Shown here: positions 1 to 5,844 of the stretch, in pieces
Numbering within the stretch: the stretch's first letter is position 1
How the letters are laid out: every line of letters starts with the position of its first letter
Assembly (NCBI GenBank): GCA_001767575.1
Contig: MELI01000093.1
Span: 12,067-23,949 of the forward strand
DNA from: Candidatus Aquicultor primus
GTDB taxonomy: Bacteria; Actinomycetota; Aquicultoria; Aquicultorales; Aquicultoraceae
Reading direction: 5' to 3'
DNA length: 11,883 nucleotides
Position numbers and translations under genes: made by a program
Notes under the pieces: model-generated
The model's database searches: none
What the model saw: the letters and a program-made list of their open reading frames with translations, nothing else
Told to the model about the DNA's origin: nothing

Positions 1-200
1 CTACGGTAGACCTGGAGATGATTTTGCCAGGCGGCGAAATAGTGCACGCTATCGGCGAAGCCGTCCGGGTATCGGCCTCACGAAAAGAGAAGGGTTATCT
101 TATTGGTGTCAGTTTCAGGCGTATCAGTGAGGTTAGTCGCGATAAGATAATAAAGTACGCCTTCCAAGAGCAGCTCTTAAAAGAGCGCTTGGGGGAGTAG
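1..200 (+). CDS. PilZ domain protein, C-terminal end only
   Basis: The gene enters from the left edge, reading from base 3, and ends at TAG 198-200, so only about 65 C-terminal residues are visible. They match the second half of a PilZ beta-barrel: a GGEIVHAIGEAVRV strand pair, then YLIGVSFRRISEVSRDKII, the usual 'hxhGhxFxxlsexdrdxIxxah' end of the family, and a short charged helix. PilZ domains bind cyclic di-GMP and pass the signal to motility, polysaccharide or other partners. The N-terminal RxxxR and DxSxxG ligand motifs lie outside the window, so ligand binding cannot be judged, nor can any N-terminal partner domain. The downstream cbi operon starts 219 nt later and probably has its own promoter. 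Confidence 0.75.
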   Translation, partial: TVDLEMILPGGEIVHAIGEAVRVSASRKEKGYLIGVSFRRISEVSRDKIIKYAFQEQLLKERLGE

Positions 201-419
201 CCGGAGCGGTCATCGTTGTTGAATTCCGGTCTTTAATGTTCGATAGCAGAGAAGAGCTTCTTCGCTATTGGATGCCCTGCTTATTGGGTACAATTATCTT
301 AGCGTCGAGGCGGCGACTGAACGGTCAGGGGTTTCGCTTTGCTGTTTTAGGTTCACAGTGCACACGCATGCGCACAATTCGTGCAGATTCTGTCGATTCC
401 AGTTGTTGCAGGGGGGATT
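201..419 (+). promoter_or_regulatory. Leader region of the cbiMQO operon
   Basis: No gene is supported in this 219-nt gap. It holds a hairpin at 244-267: arms TAGC/GCTA enclose GAAGA/TCTTC with a three-base loop and a three-base bulge. A -10-like TACAAT lies at 289-294 with a -35-like TTGGAT at 268-273; the spacer is only 15 nt, so this promoter is weakly supported. A G-rich stretch, AGGGGGG at 410-416, sits just before the ATG at 420 and is the probable ribosome binding site, though its spacing is short. I looked for cobalamin riboswitch landmarks and did not find them. Confidence 0.35.
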
Positions 420-1121
420 ATGTCACATATACACTTGCCGGACGGCGTCATCCCGGTATTCTGGTGGATTATCGGGTACCTGCTGACCGCTGCGATACTG
501 GGTTTGGCGATATCTCGCACAAAATCTACCGAGGCGAGGCGTAAAGTACCGCTGCTTGGAATCATAGCCGCCGTCATGCTTGTAGGCCAGTCGATACCGC
601 TCGGGTTTATCCCTTTTCACCTGGGCCTTGCGGTTCTCGCGGGCATTATTCTCGGACCCTGGCTCGGCTTTATGGCGGCCTTCATCAGCAACATGTTTTT
701 GGCGCTGATAGGGCACGGCGGCATTACGGTCGTCGGGCTTAACACTGTAGTCGTGGGCAGCGAGGTCATCATAGGATACCTTCTCTACAATATGTTTCGC
801 CGGGCTACCGTAAGACCTGTGTTGCCGGTGATTCTGGCAACGGCGCTCACTCTTATTATTACGATAGCCTTTATGGTAGGGGTCGTAGCCATATCGCAAG
901 TAAACCCCGCAATGATCTTGATGGGAGAAGATGCGGGAGCTATCAAGGATAGCGTGGTAGTCGATTCGCCGGTCGCCATATCCCTGCGAAGGTTCGTCGC
1001 GATTATCGTGCCGATAGCGGCTATCGGCATAGCTATCGAAGCCTTTGCCACCGGATTAATCGTAAGGTTTATTTTGGGAGTGCGCCCCGAGATCGTCGGA
1101 GCGCCCGCCAGAGAACGGTAG
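420..1121 (+). CDS. cbiM: ECF-type cobalt/nickel transporter, substrate-binding membrane subunit CbiM
   Basis: Integral membrane S-component that captures Co2+ or Ni2+ for the CbiMQO energy-coupling-factor importer. It is 233 residues, the usual size for the family. The N-terminus MSHIHLPDG is the CbiM/NikM signature; histidines at the extreme N-terminus coordinate the metal in the family. Further conserved positions are His67 (IPFH) and His99 in the GHGG motif. Several hydrophobic segments follow, at about 11-31, 45-65, 68-93, 107-123, 133-160 and 190-220. ATG 420 is preferred over the in-frame GTG at 381 because it puts the metal-binding histidines at the N-terminus and follows a G-rich ribosome binding site. 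cbiQ starts 25 nt after the stop. There is no cbiN. Cobalt versus nickel cannot be decided from sequence. Confidence 0.9.
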   Translation: MSHIHLPDGVIPVFWWIIGYLLTAAILGLAISRTKSTEARRKVPLLGIIAAVMLVGQSIPLGFIPFHLGLAVLAGIILGPWLGFMAAFISNMFLALIGHGGITVVGLNTVVVGSEVIIGYLLYNMFRRATVRPVLPVILATALTLIITIAFMVGVVAISQVNPAMILMGEDAGAIKDSVVVDSPVAISLRRFVAIIVPIAAIGIAIEAFATGLIVRFILGVRPEIVGAPARER

Positions 1122-1146
1122 GGACGATGACATCAGGAGAACCCGC

Positions 1147-1848
1147 GTGGACATAGCATTCATCGACAATCTTGCATACAACCGCGACAGCGTGATGCAC
1201 CGGGCATCGGCCCTTTCGAAGGTCATAATGGTTGCGCTCGTCATTGCGGCTGTTGTCATCAGCACCCAGGTCGTTGTTTTCGTTATGGCCCTGGTTTTTT
1301 TGCTGATGGCATTCTTGATATCGAATCTTCCGGTGCTTCGGATTCTGTCGTTCGCCGGGTACGCGCTTGTGTTCAGCTTTGTCTTTGCGGTCAGCAGTGT
1401 CGGCGGCGGCATCGCCCCCATTGTGGTCATGCTCAAAGCGGTGACTGCGGCAGTATCCATGCTTTTGCTGATAACTACAACTCCGTATCCCCAGATATTC
1501 GCGTTGGGCCGCAAGATTTTTCCGACCATCTTGATAGACGCGATGCTGGTGACATATCGCTCGTTTTTTATACTGATGGAGCAGGTAGGAAGGGTGATAA
1601 TCGCGCTTCGCATGCGCGGAGGGTACTCGCCGGCGCGAGTCGTGGGGAACCTCAACATCATGGGAAAAGTCGTCGGCCATGGTTTCATCCACGCGTGGGA
1701 GTTGAGCGAGAATATGCAGAACGCGATGCTCATCCGGGGCTACCGGGGCGGGATGCCGGTCAGCGCTGCCCGAAAGCATTCCTTAAAATACAGCCTGTTG
1801 CCGGTGTTATTGGGCACTACCGTCCTTATGGTGGCGGTGTTCGTATGA
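1147..1848 (+). CDS. cbiQ: ECF transporter transmembrane coupling subunit CbiQ (EcfT)
   Basis: Membrane scaffold that couples the ATPase to the CbiM substrate subunit. The 233-residue protein has long hydrophobic segments at about 25-59, 67-85, 92-112 and 215-233. It carries both hallmark EcfT coupling motifs: Ala-x-x-x-Arg-Gly at 153-158 (ALRMRG) and again at 193-198 (AMLIRG). In solved ECF structures these sit in the coupling helices that dock into grooves of the ATPases. The start is GTG 1147, with AGGAG at 1135-1139 seven bases upstream. The stop overlaps the start of cbiO in an ATGA arrangement (1845-1848), indicating translational coupling. Together with cbiM and cbiO it forms a complete minimal M-Q-O importer. 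Confidence 0.9.
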   Translation: MDIAFIDNLAYNRDSVMHRASALSKVIMVALVIAAVVISTQVVVFVMALVFLLMAFLISNLPVLRILSFAGYALVFSFVFAVSSVGGGIAPIVVMLKAVTAAVSMLLLITTTPYPQIFALGRKIFPTILIDAMLVTYRSFFILMEQVGRVIIALRMRGGYSPARVVGNLNIMGKVVGHGFIHAWELSENMQNAMLIRGYRGGMPVSAARKHSLKYSLLPVLLGTTVLMVAVFV

Positions 1849-2678
1849 GCGAGATAGCCAGAATAGGATGTGTCAGCCACATCTACCCCGACCAGACGAC
1901 CGTCAAGATATGCGGGCTTGAGTTTAGTGTCATGGAGGGGGAGAAAGTCGTGATACTCGGCCCCAACGGGTCGGGCAAGACAACACTTCTTCAACATCTG
2001 ATGGGGCTGCTCAGACCGGTCGAAGGCGAAGTCCGGGTCTTCGGTGTCGACCCCAGCAAGCACTTCAACGACATCATCGAGAATTATGGAGTCGTCTTCC
2101 AACACGTCGAAGACCAACTCGTCGCGCCGACCGTCTGGGATGACATCACCTTCGGTCCCCGGAACTACGGCTATCCCGAAGATAAGATAGAGTCCCTGGC
2201 CAACGAGATAATCGAGCGGATCGGGATAGCGGACCTTAAAACAAAGATACCGCACTATCTTAGCGGCGGTGAAAAGAAAAAGGTGGCGCTGGCCGGGGCG
2301 ATGGTGGCCCACCCCAAATTGCTAATTCTCGATGAGCCGTTTGAAGGCCTCGACCCGAAATCGAAACACGATATGCTCATGCTCTTAAACGAGTTCAATC
2401 GGATTTACGGGACGACGATTATCTTGACCACGCACGATATCAACATAGTCCCGGCCTTCGCCGACCGCGCATACGTCATGGTGCGAGGCAATATCATCTT
2501 AAGCGGTGCTCCTCAGGATGTCTTTACCGAGGCGGAACTGTTGCGTTCGATAAACCTCGAGCCGCCGCTCCTTGCGGTGCTTGTCTCCGGCTTGCGCGAC
2601 AGGGGCGTATCGATAGATTACACCAACGACCAAGAAAAATTGCTCGACGAAATAGTTGCGTTGATAAAAAAGCCTTAA
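1845..2678 (+). CDS. cbiO: ECF transporter ATP-binding protein CbiO (EcfA)
   Basis: Cytoplasmic ATPase that powers cobalt/nickel uptake; 277 residues, typical for CbiO. All ABC motifs are intact: Walker A GPNGSGKT at 39-46, Q-loop glutamine at 86 (VFQHVEDQL), signature LSGGE at 139-143, Walker B LLILDEP at 159-165 followed by the D-loop GLDP, and the switch histidine at 197 (TTHD). The FQ..EDQL Q-loop form is characteristic of ECF ATPases. ATG 1845 overlaps the cbiQ stop (ATGA), so translation is probably coupled; the reading frame is open further upstream inside cbiQ but lacks homology there. With a single ATPase gene, the complex presumably uses a CbiO homodimer. Confidence 0.93.
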   Translation: MSEIARIGCVSHIYPDQTTVKICGLEFSVMEGEKVVILGPNGSGKTTLLQHLMGLLRPVEGEVRVFGVDPSKHFNDIIENYGVVFQHVEDQLVAPTVWDDITFGPRNYGYPEDKIESLANEIIERIGIADLKTKIPHYLSGGEKKKVALAGAMVAHPKLLILDEPFEGLDPKSKHDMLMLLNEFNRIYGTTIILTTHDINIVPAFADRAYVMVRGNIILSGAPQDVFTEAELLRSINLEPPLLAVLVSGLRDRGVSIDYTNDQEKLLDEIVALIKKP

Positions 2679-2720
2679 GCATGGGATTATTCGACCGCTA
2701 AAGGGTATAAGTATAAGAGT

Positions 2721-2738
2721 GGCTTGTTTTTCAAGGCC
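2721..2738 (+). terminator. Weak hairpin downstream of cbiO
   Basis: GGCTTG and CAAGGCC can pair around a TTTTT loop with one bulged G, 42 nt after the cbiO stop. There is no T-run after the stem, so it is at best a weak or factor-assisted end for the cbi transcript. I see nothing better between cbiO and the next gene. Confidence 0.2.
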
Positions 2739-2787
2739 CCGCCCAAAGTGCAATCGACGACATACCGGTTTTGCCCCGTGCAAGTCT

Positions 2788-2815
2788 TTGACGTACATCA
2801 TCCAAATAACATAAA
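2788..2815 (+). promoter_or_regulatory. Candidate promoter of the STAS gene
   Basis: A -35 TTGACG (2788-2793, five of six consensus bases) is followed after 16 nt by CATAAA (2810-2815, four of six). It would give a 5' leader of about 110 nt before the GTG start at 2933. The position, after the cbi operon and before a gene with its own strong ribosome binding site, is sensible, but the -10 is imperfect. Confidence 0.4.
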
Positions 2816-2932
2816 TGTGAAATAAATTCGCCCACAGGACGTGCTAAAACGCGGTTGCAGGAGAAAGATGCTCAATTTCCATAGTTAATTAGTCGGTGTA
2901 ATGTGGAAGATACCGGATGAGGTGATTTACAC

Positions 2933-3310
2933 GTGCGTGAAACTAGTCTTAGCCACTTGAAAATAAGAAGGATGGCGGTAAATAACGTAAACATGGTTAT
3001 AGCATATGGTGAATGCGACATATGCTCGGCGCAGCTTTTAAAAGACATGATGGCCGATACGATAGGTGAGGGCGAGAAGAAGCTCGTAGTCGATATCAAG
3101 AACTTGCGCTATATCGATAGCAGCGGCCTGGCCGCAATGCTCTGGGCGCGGCACAAAATCGAAGAGCAAGGCGGGCGGCTTGTCGTAATCGGTCTCAATG
3201 GTAATCTTCACCGCGCTTTTATCCCGTTCGGCGATATGCTCGAGACGGCGGATTCACTAAACGACGCGATTGATATGCTCGGCTCAGGGGCGGAGAGCGC
3301 TCGTTTTTGA
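2933..3310 (+). CDS. STAS-domain anti-sigma factor antagonist
   Basis: A 125-residue single-domain protein of the SpoIIAA/RsbV type. In partner switching, such proteins bind an anti-sigma kinase when unphosphorylated and release a sigma factor. Visible features are the N-terminal strands to about residue 28, the LVVDIKNLRYIDSSG segment with the phosphorylatable serine (Ser63 or Ser64) in DSSGLAAML, and the later GGRLVVIGLNGNLHRAF strand-helix. The start is GTG 2933 behind GAGGTGAT (2919-2926) at six-base spacing, an excellent match to the 16S 3' end; the internal ATG at 2972 lacks such a site. No kinase, phosphatase or sigma-factor gene adjoins it, so its partners must be encoded elsewhere. 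A role in another STAS-controlled pathway is possible. Confidence 0.85.
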   Translation: MRETSLSHLKIRRMAVNNVNMVIAYGECDICSAQLLKDMMADTIGEGEKKLVVDIKNLRYIDSSGLAAMLWARHKIEEQGGRLVVIGLNGNLHRAFIPFGDMLETADSLNDAIDMLGSGAESARF

Positions 3311-3345
3311 ACGCTATAATGGGTGAGAGAAGTCGGAAATTGAAA

Positions 3346-3393
3346 TGTCGCGGCGCCGTTGTGAAAAGCAGTTGATGGCACGGCACCGCGACA
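3346..3393. terminator. Long hairpin between convergent STAS and SLH genes
   Basis: TGTCGCGG (3346-3353) pairs with CCGCGACA (3386-3393), then after one c/a mismatch GCCGT (3355-3359) pairs with ACGGC (3380-3384), leaving a 20-base loop. It lies between a plus-strand gene ending at 3310 and a minus-strand gene ending at 3408, so it can serve both transcripts. No T-run follows on the plus strand; on the minus strand an AT-rich ATTTCAATTT follows. Confidence 0.55.
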
Positions 3394-3407
3394 CTCGTAT
3401 GGTCGGT

Positions 3408-4706
3408 CTATTCCTGCATCATCTGGTAGAGCATCTTGCAGACCTCGGCTCTCGTCGCCGAAGCATTCGGCTTGAAGGTCCCGTCTTTATACCCCGAGAT
3501 GATAGCTTTTACTTTGGCGGTTACTATATAGCGCAACGCCCAGTGCTCGCCGCAATCGCTGAAATCGCACGGTCCTTGCGAGAGGCTGTAGTTGTTGGCA
3601 AGGCATATTATCTTACTCAATTCCGCCCTGGTGATGTTCTTGTTCGGCCCGAAACTCCCATCAGGATAACCCGATATGGCGCCGTGAGTCCGCGCGGTCT
3701 CGATGTACCTGAAAGCCCAGTGATTTTGCGCAACGTCGTTGAAGGAGGGCGGGGTGGCGGAGCTTTCAAGATCCCAGCCTTTCGCCAGGCAGACCATCTT
3801 GGAGAACTCGGCGCGCGTTATCTGCCGGTTCGGTTTAAAGGTTCCGTCATCGTAGCCGCCAACCACATCGGTGTCGACCATGGCCCTCACGTAGCTGTAG
3901 AACCAGTCGTTTAGCGTCACATCACCGAAGTCTTTCTTTGGCGCTTGTTCCTCGGCAACTTCCTTGTCTTCAGGATCTGCCTTTAGCAGGTCTAATAGCG
4001 GTGTGGAGCCACCACCGCCACCGCCGCCGCCACCGCCACCGCCACCGCCAGATGGAATTGTCGTCGGTGTGGTTGTATTATCGCCGTCAGCTGTGCTTGT
4101 GTCGGTACTAGGCGGGCTAGATGGCGCTTTGTACAAAGTATAGGTGTGATAGCCGCTGTTCGGAACCATATCATATGACGCCGGCGGACGTGTTTCCGAT
4201 GTAGATGCCTCAAATACTTCCATTTTCCAGTCAAACTTCTCTATGTTACCGAGCCAGCTAAGTGGGACAAAACCTTGGACAATATCGCCGCTTGGCATTT
4301 GTGTCACGTCATCAGAGATATATTTAGCGAGTGTTCCGCCTTGTTTGTCAAAAAAGAGCAAAAAAAGCGCCCCGTTTATTTCATCTAACTCGATCACGCA
4401 ATCGAAACCGTCGTCGGGTTCAATGCCGGTCGACCGGTTCTGGTCGGTGTCGAGAAAGAAGCAGATGCGCTGGTTCGCGAGGAGTGTCTTAGTGAAGGGC
4501 TTGTGTGTGCTGAATGCCAGCATCATATATTGCCCGTTATCCGAGATGAGAACCTTGCTGATATCGATCAGCTTGTTCTCATTAGGGTCGGACCATAGCA
4601 TATGATAGTTGTCGGGCGCTACATAGTCTTGCGCAAACACCGACACCCCCGGCGTTAACGTCACCACCATAGCTATTAATAGTAGCAAAACAATATACTT
4701 TTTCAA
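3408..4706 (-). CDS. Exported S-layer-homology (SLH) protein with polyglycine linker
   Basis: A 432-residue surface protein. Residues 1-25 are a signal peptide (MKKY, hydrophobic core, VFA cleavage before Gln26). Residues 30-192 look like a secreted beta-sandwich (DOMON/CBM9-like; inference) with a Ca-loop-like DTDQNRSTG at 86-94. A Thr/Pro/Ser-rich stretch and 14 consecutive glycines (220-233) form a linker. Three SLH repeats follow at about 259-310, 321-372 and 381-431, each with a TRAE motif and a GYxDGxF turn; SLH triplets bind pyruvylated secondary wall polymers and anchor proteins to the cell wall. The start is TTG 4706, with AAGGAG (4720-4715) eight bases upstream. It is convergent with the STAS gene and divergent from the TPR gene. 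The ligand of the N-terminal domain is unknown; an adhesive or carbohydrate-binding role is a guess. Confidence 0.88.
   Translation of the reverse strand: MKKYIVLLLLIAMVVTLTPGVSVFAQDYVAPDNYHMLWSDPNENKLIDISKVLISDNGQYMMLAFSTHKPFTKTLLANQRICFFLDTDQNRSTGIEPDDGFDCVIELDEINGALFLLFFDKQGGTLAKYISDDVTQMPSGDIVQGFVPLSWLGNIEKFDWKMEVFEASTSETRPPASYDMVPNSGYHTYTLYKAPSSPPSTDTSTADGDNTTTPTTIPSGGGGGGGGGGGGGGSTPLLDLLKADPEDKEVAEEQAPKKDFGDVTLNDWFYSYVRAMVDTDVVGGYDDGTFKPNRQITRAEFSKMVCLAKGWDLESSATPPSFNDVAQNHWAFRYIETARTHGAISGYPDGSFGPNKNITRAELSKIICLANNYSLSQGPCDFSDCGEHWALRYIVTAKVKAIISGYKDGTFKPNASATRAEVCKMLYQMMQE
4008..4049 (-). repeat. In-frame glycine-codon microsatellite (14 GGC/GGT codons)
   Basis: Fourteen consecutive GGC or GGT codons, largely alternating, encode the Gly220-Gly233 linker of the SLH protein. 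The tract sits exactly between the Thr/Pro-rich stalk and the SLH part. Slippage in units of three would change linker length without breaking the frame. Confidence 0.9.
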
Positions 4707-4769
4707 TTTTGACGCTCCTTTCAGGCCTGCTTGAAACTTCAGTCCTATGTAAACCCATGCTTGGTTGTA

Positions 4770-4849
4770 TATTAAGCCGATAGTCTATGCATACTTTTGC
4801 AACCCCTACCAGCAGTTATTAGCATACCGTTTGCTTATTAAGCCGGTAT
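4770..4849. repeat. Direct and inverted repeats upstream of the SLH gene
   Basis: The 10-mer TATTAAGCCG occurs at 4770-4779 and at 4836-4845, 66 bp apart. The second copy lies inside an inverted repeat: ATACCG (4824-4829) pairs with CGGTAT (4844-4849), and between them GCTTA/TAAGC (4833-4843) forms a nested quasi-palindrome. The elements lie 64-143 bp upstream of the SLH start, a plausible place for regulator binding. Confidence 0.4.
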
Positions 4850-5037
4850 CAAGCTCCTGGAGCTACTAGCTTTTACCCCTGGCCGCTCTTTTTAAACAAA
4901 GATGCTGCGAAAGGATTTAGCACCGTGACCATTGCTTATGACGCAAATTAGCGGAATTCCGGGGACTAGGCGCGTCTTTGCGCTAGCAGAGAGTTTCTTC
5001 AAGCGGCAAATTACAAATAAAATAAGGCCTGATAATG

Positions 5038-5066
5038 TTGGATAATGGTCGAATCTGCGCTATACT
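5038..5066 (+). promoter_or_regulatory. Candidate promoter of the TPR gene
   Basis: A -35-like TTGGAT (5038-5043) and -10 TATACT (5061-5066, five of six bases) are separated by exactly 17 nt. The predicted leader is about 140 nt. A second candidate, TTGAGA (5121-5126) with TTTATA (5144-5149) at 17-nt spacing, would give a shorter leader; sequence alone does not choose between them. Confidence 0.4.
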
Positions 5067-5211
5067 AAAGGCTGGATAAAGCACTACAAGATGTACATGT
5101 CTCTATTTTTTTGTGCTATATTGAGAAAGTTTACACATAACGATTTATAGCACGGGTCGGCTTGGAAATGGTAAGGGCTATCGTGCGATGGATTAGAAGA
5201 GGTGAAGTTTT

Positions 5212-5754
5212 TTGAAGGGTAAAATCATTATTGCCTTGCTTATCGTAGCGGTAATCGTTGGCGCGGGATACGGCAGCTTTAGGGCCAAGAAGCAGTACGT
5301 CGAGAGAACGGCCATAGCTGAAAGCAGAGGAGATTTTGCGACCGCTATCAAGCAATTTAACAAAGTGGTATTTATCGAGCAGCTAAATCCGGTCAACATG
5401 GGAAAACCGACCGCGGCGGCGCATATCTACAGGGGCCGGCTCTATTTCAACAACGGTGAGGTCAACAAGGCGCTGGAAGATCTTAATGCAGCCATAAAGA
5501 TTGACAAGAAAAACGCTGAAGCACACTTTGGCATCGCGCTCATCAGGCTCCAAGAAGGTGACCTGAAGCAAGCAGAAAAAGAGCTCACCATCGTTATCAA
5601 AGAGAACCCGAAATGGGTAGAGCCATATCTGAGTCGCTCGGTGGCGTATAGGAAACTTGGTGAAAAAGAGAAGGCAGTGGCTGACCTGGAAAAAGCCTTG
5701 AAGCTCGATCCGAAGAACGTGGCTGCCAAAACCGCACTCGATTTTCTTGAATAG
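5212..5754 (+). CDS. Membrane-anchored tetratricopeptide-repeat protein
   Basis: A 180-residue protein with an N-terminal hydrophobic anchor (residues 4-20, preceded by Lys) and no cleavage site I can see, so it probably stays tethered with the TPR part outside the membrane. Residues 31-65 look like a degenerate first repeat (DFATAIKQFNKVV). Three regular 34-residue TPRs follow at about 69-102, 103-136 and 137-170, the last ending in the classic KALKLDPKN. TPRs are protein-protein interaction scaffolds, and no enzymatic domain is present. The start is TTG 5212 behind GAGGTGA (5199-5205) at six-base spacing. It is monocistronic, ended by a strong terminator, and divergent from the SLH gene. 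The partner is unknown. Confidence 0.82.
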   Translation: MKGKIIIALLIVAVIVGAGYGSFRAKKQYVERTAIAESRGDFATAIKQFNKVVFIEQLNPVNMGKPTAAAHIYRGRLYFNNGEVNKALEDLNAAIKIDKKNAEAHFGIALIRLQEGDLKQAEKELTIVIKENPKWVEPYLSRSVAYRKLGEKEKAVADLEKALKLDPKNVAAKTALDFLE

Positions 5755-5779
5755 AAACTCGAACGAATAATAGTCCATT

Positions 5780-5810
5780 AAAAAAGCCCGCGCATGCGCA
5801 GGGCTTTTTT
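5780..5810. terminator. Bidirectional intrinsic terminator
   Basis: AAAAAAGCCC (5780-5789) pairs perfectly with GGGCTTTTTT (5801-5810). The interior GCGCATGCGC extends the stem, with one bulged A at 5800. The T-run serves the plus-strand TPR gene (stop 5754), and the A-run gives a T-run for the minus-strand GGDEF/HD-GYP gene (stop 5845). Confidence 0.9.
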
Positions 5811-5844
5811 TGTTGAGTTTTCAGAGCGGAGACAATTGCAGGTC

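Larger units (their letters stand above)
4707..5211. other. 505-nt divergent intergenic region (SLH gene / TPR gene)
   Basis: No coding capacity is supported here. It separates two divergently transcribed envelope-type genes, so it should hold both promoters. Visible elements are a repeated TATTAAGCCG (4770-4779 and 4836-4845), an inverted repeat at 4824-4849, the quasi-palindrome AGCTCC-T-GGAGCT at about 4851-4863, a small hairpin with CTAG ends at 4966-4986, and a plus-strand promoter candidate at 5038-5066. I do not recognise a known riboswitch on either strand. Confidence 0.7.

Noticed and set aside
381..419. GTG 381 as the cbiM start
   Set aside because: It would bury the metal-binding N-terminal histidines 13 residues in, and it lacks a ribosome binding site.
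201..419. Cobalamin riboswitch before cbiM
   Set aside because: The characteristic B12-box and other conserved blocks are not visible.
236..544. Short plus-strand frames before and across the cbiM start (236-544, 268-486)
   Set aside because: They overlap the cbiM start in another frame, with arginine/cysteine-rich products that look like random translation.
3315..3320. Perfect TATAAT on the plus strand after the STAS gene
   Set aside because: No -35 at proper spacing, no TG extension, and only a convergent gene follows.
3345..3914. 189-codon plus-strand frame
   Set aside because: It overlaps the SLH repeats on the opposite strand and has no domain; it also starts inside the intergenic hairpin.
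4008..4049. Tandem repeat as part of a CRISPR or mobile element
   Set aside because: It is simply 14 in-frame glycine codons inside the SLH protein.
4707..5000. Possible c-di-GMP (GEMM) riboswitch upstream of the SLH gene on the minus strand (GCGCAAAGACGCGCC segment)
   Set aside because: Only a fragment resembles the GACGCAAAGCC core; the tetraloop-receptor parts and second stem are not found.
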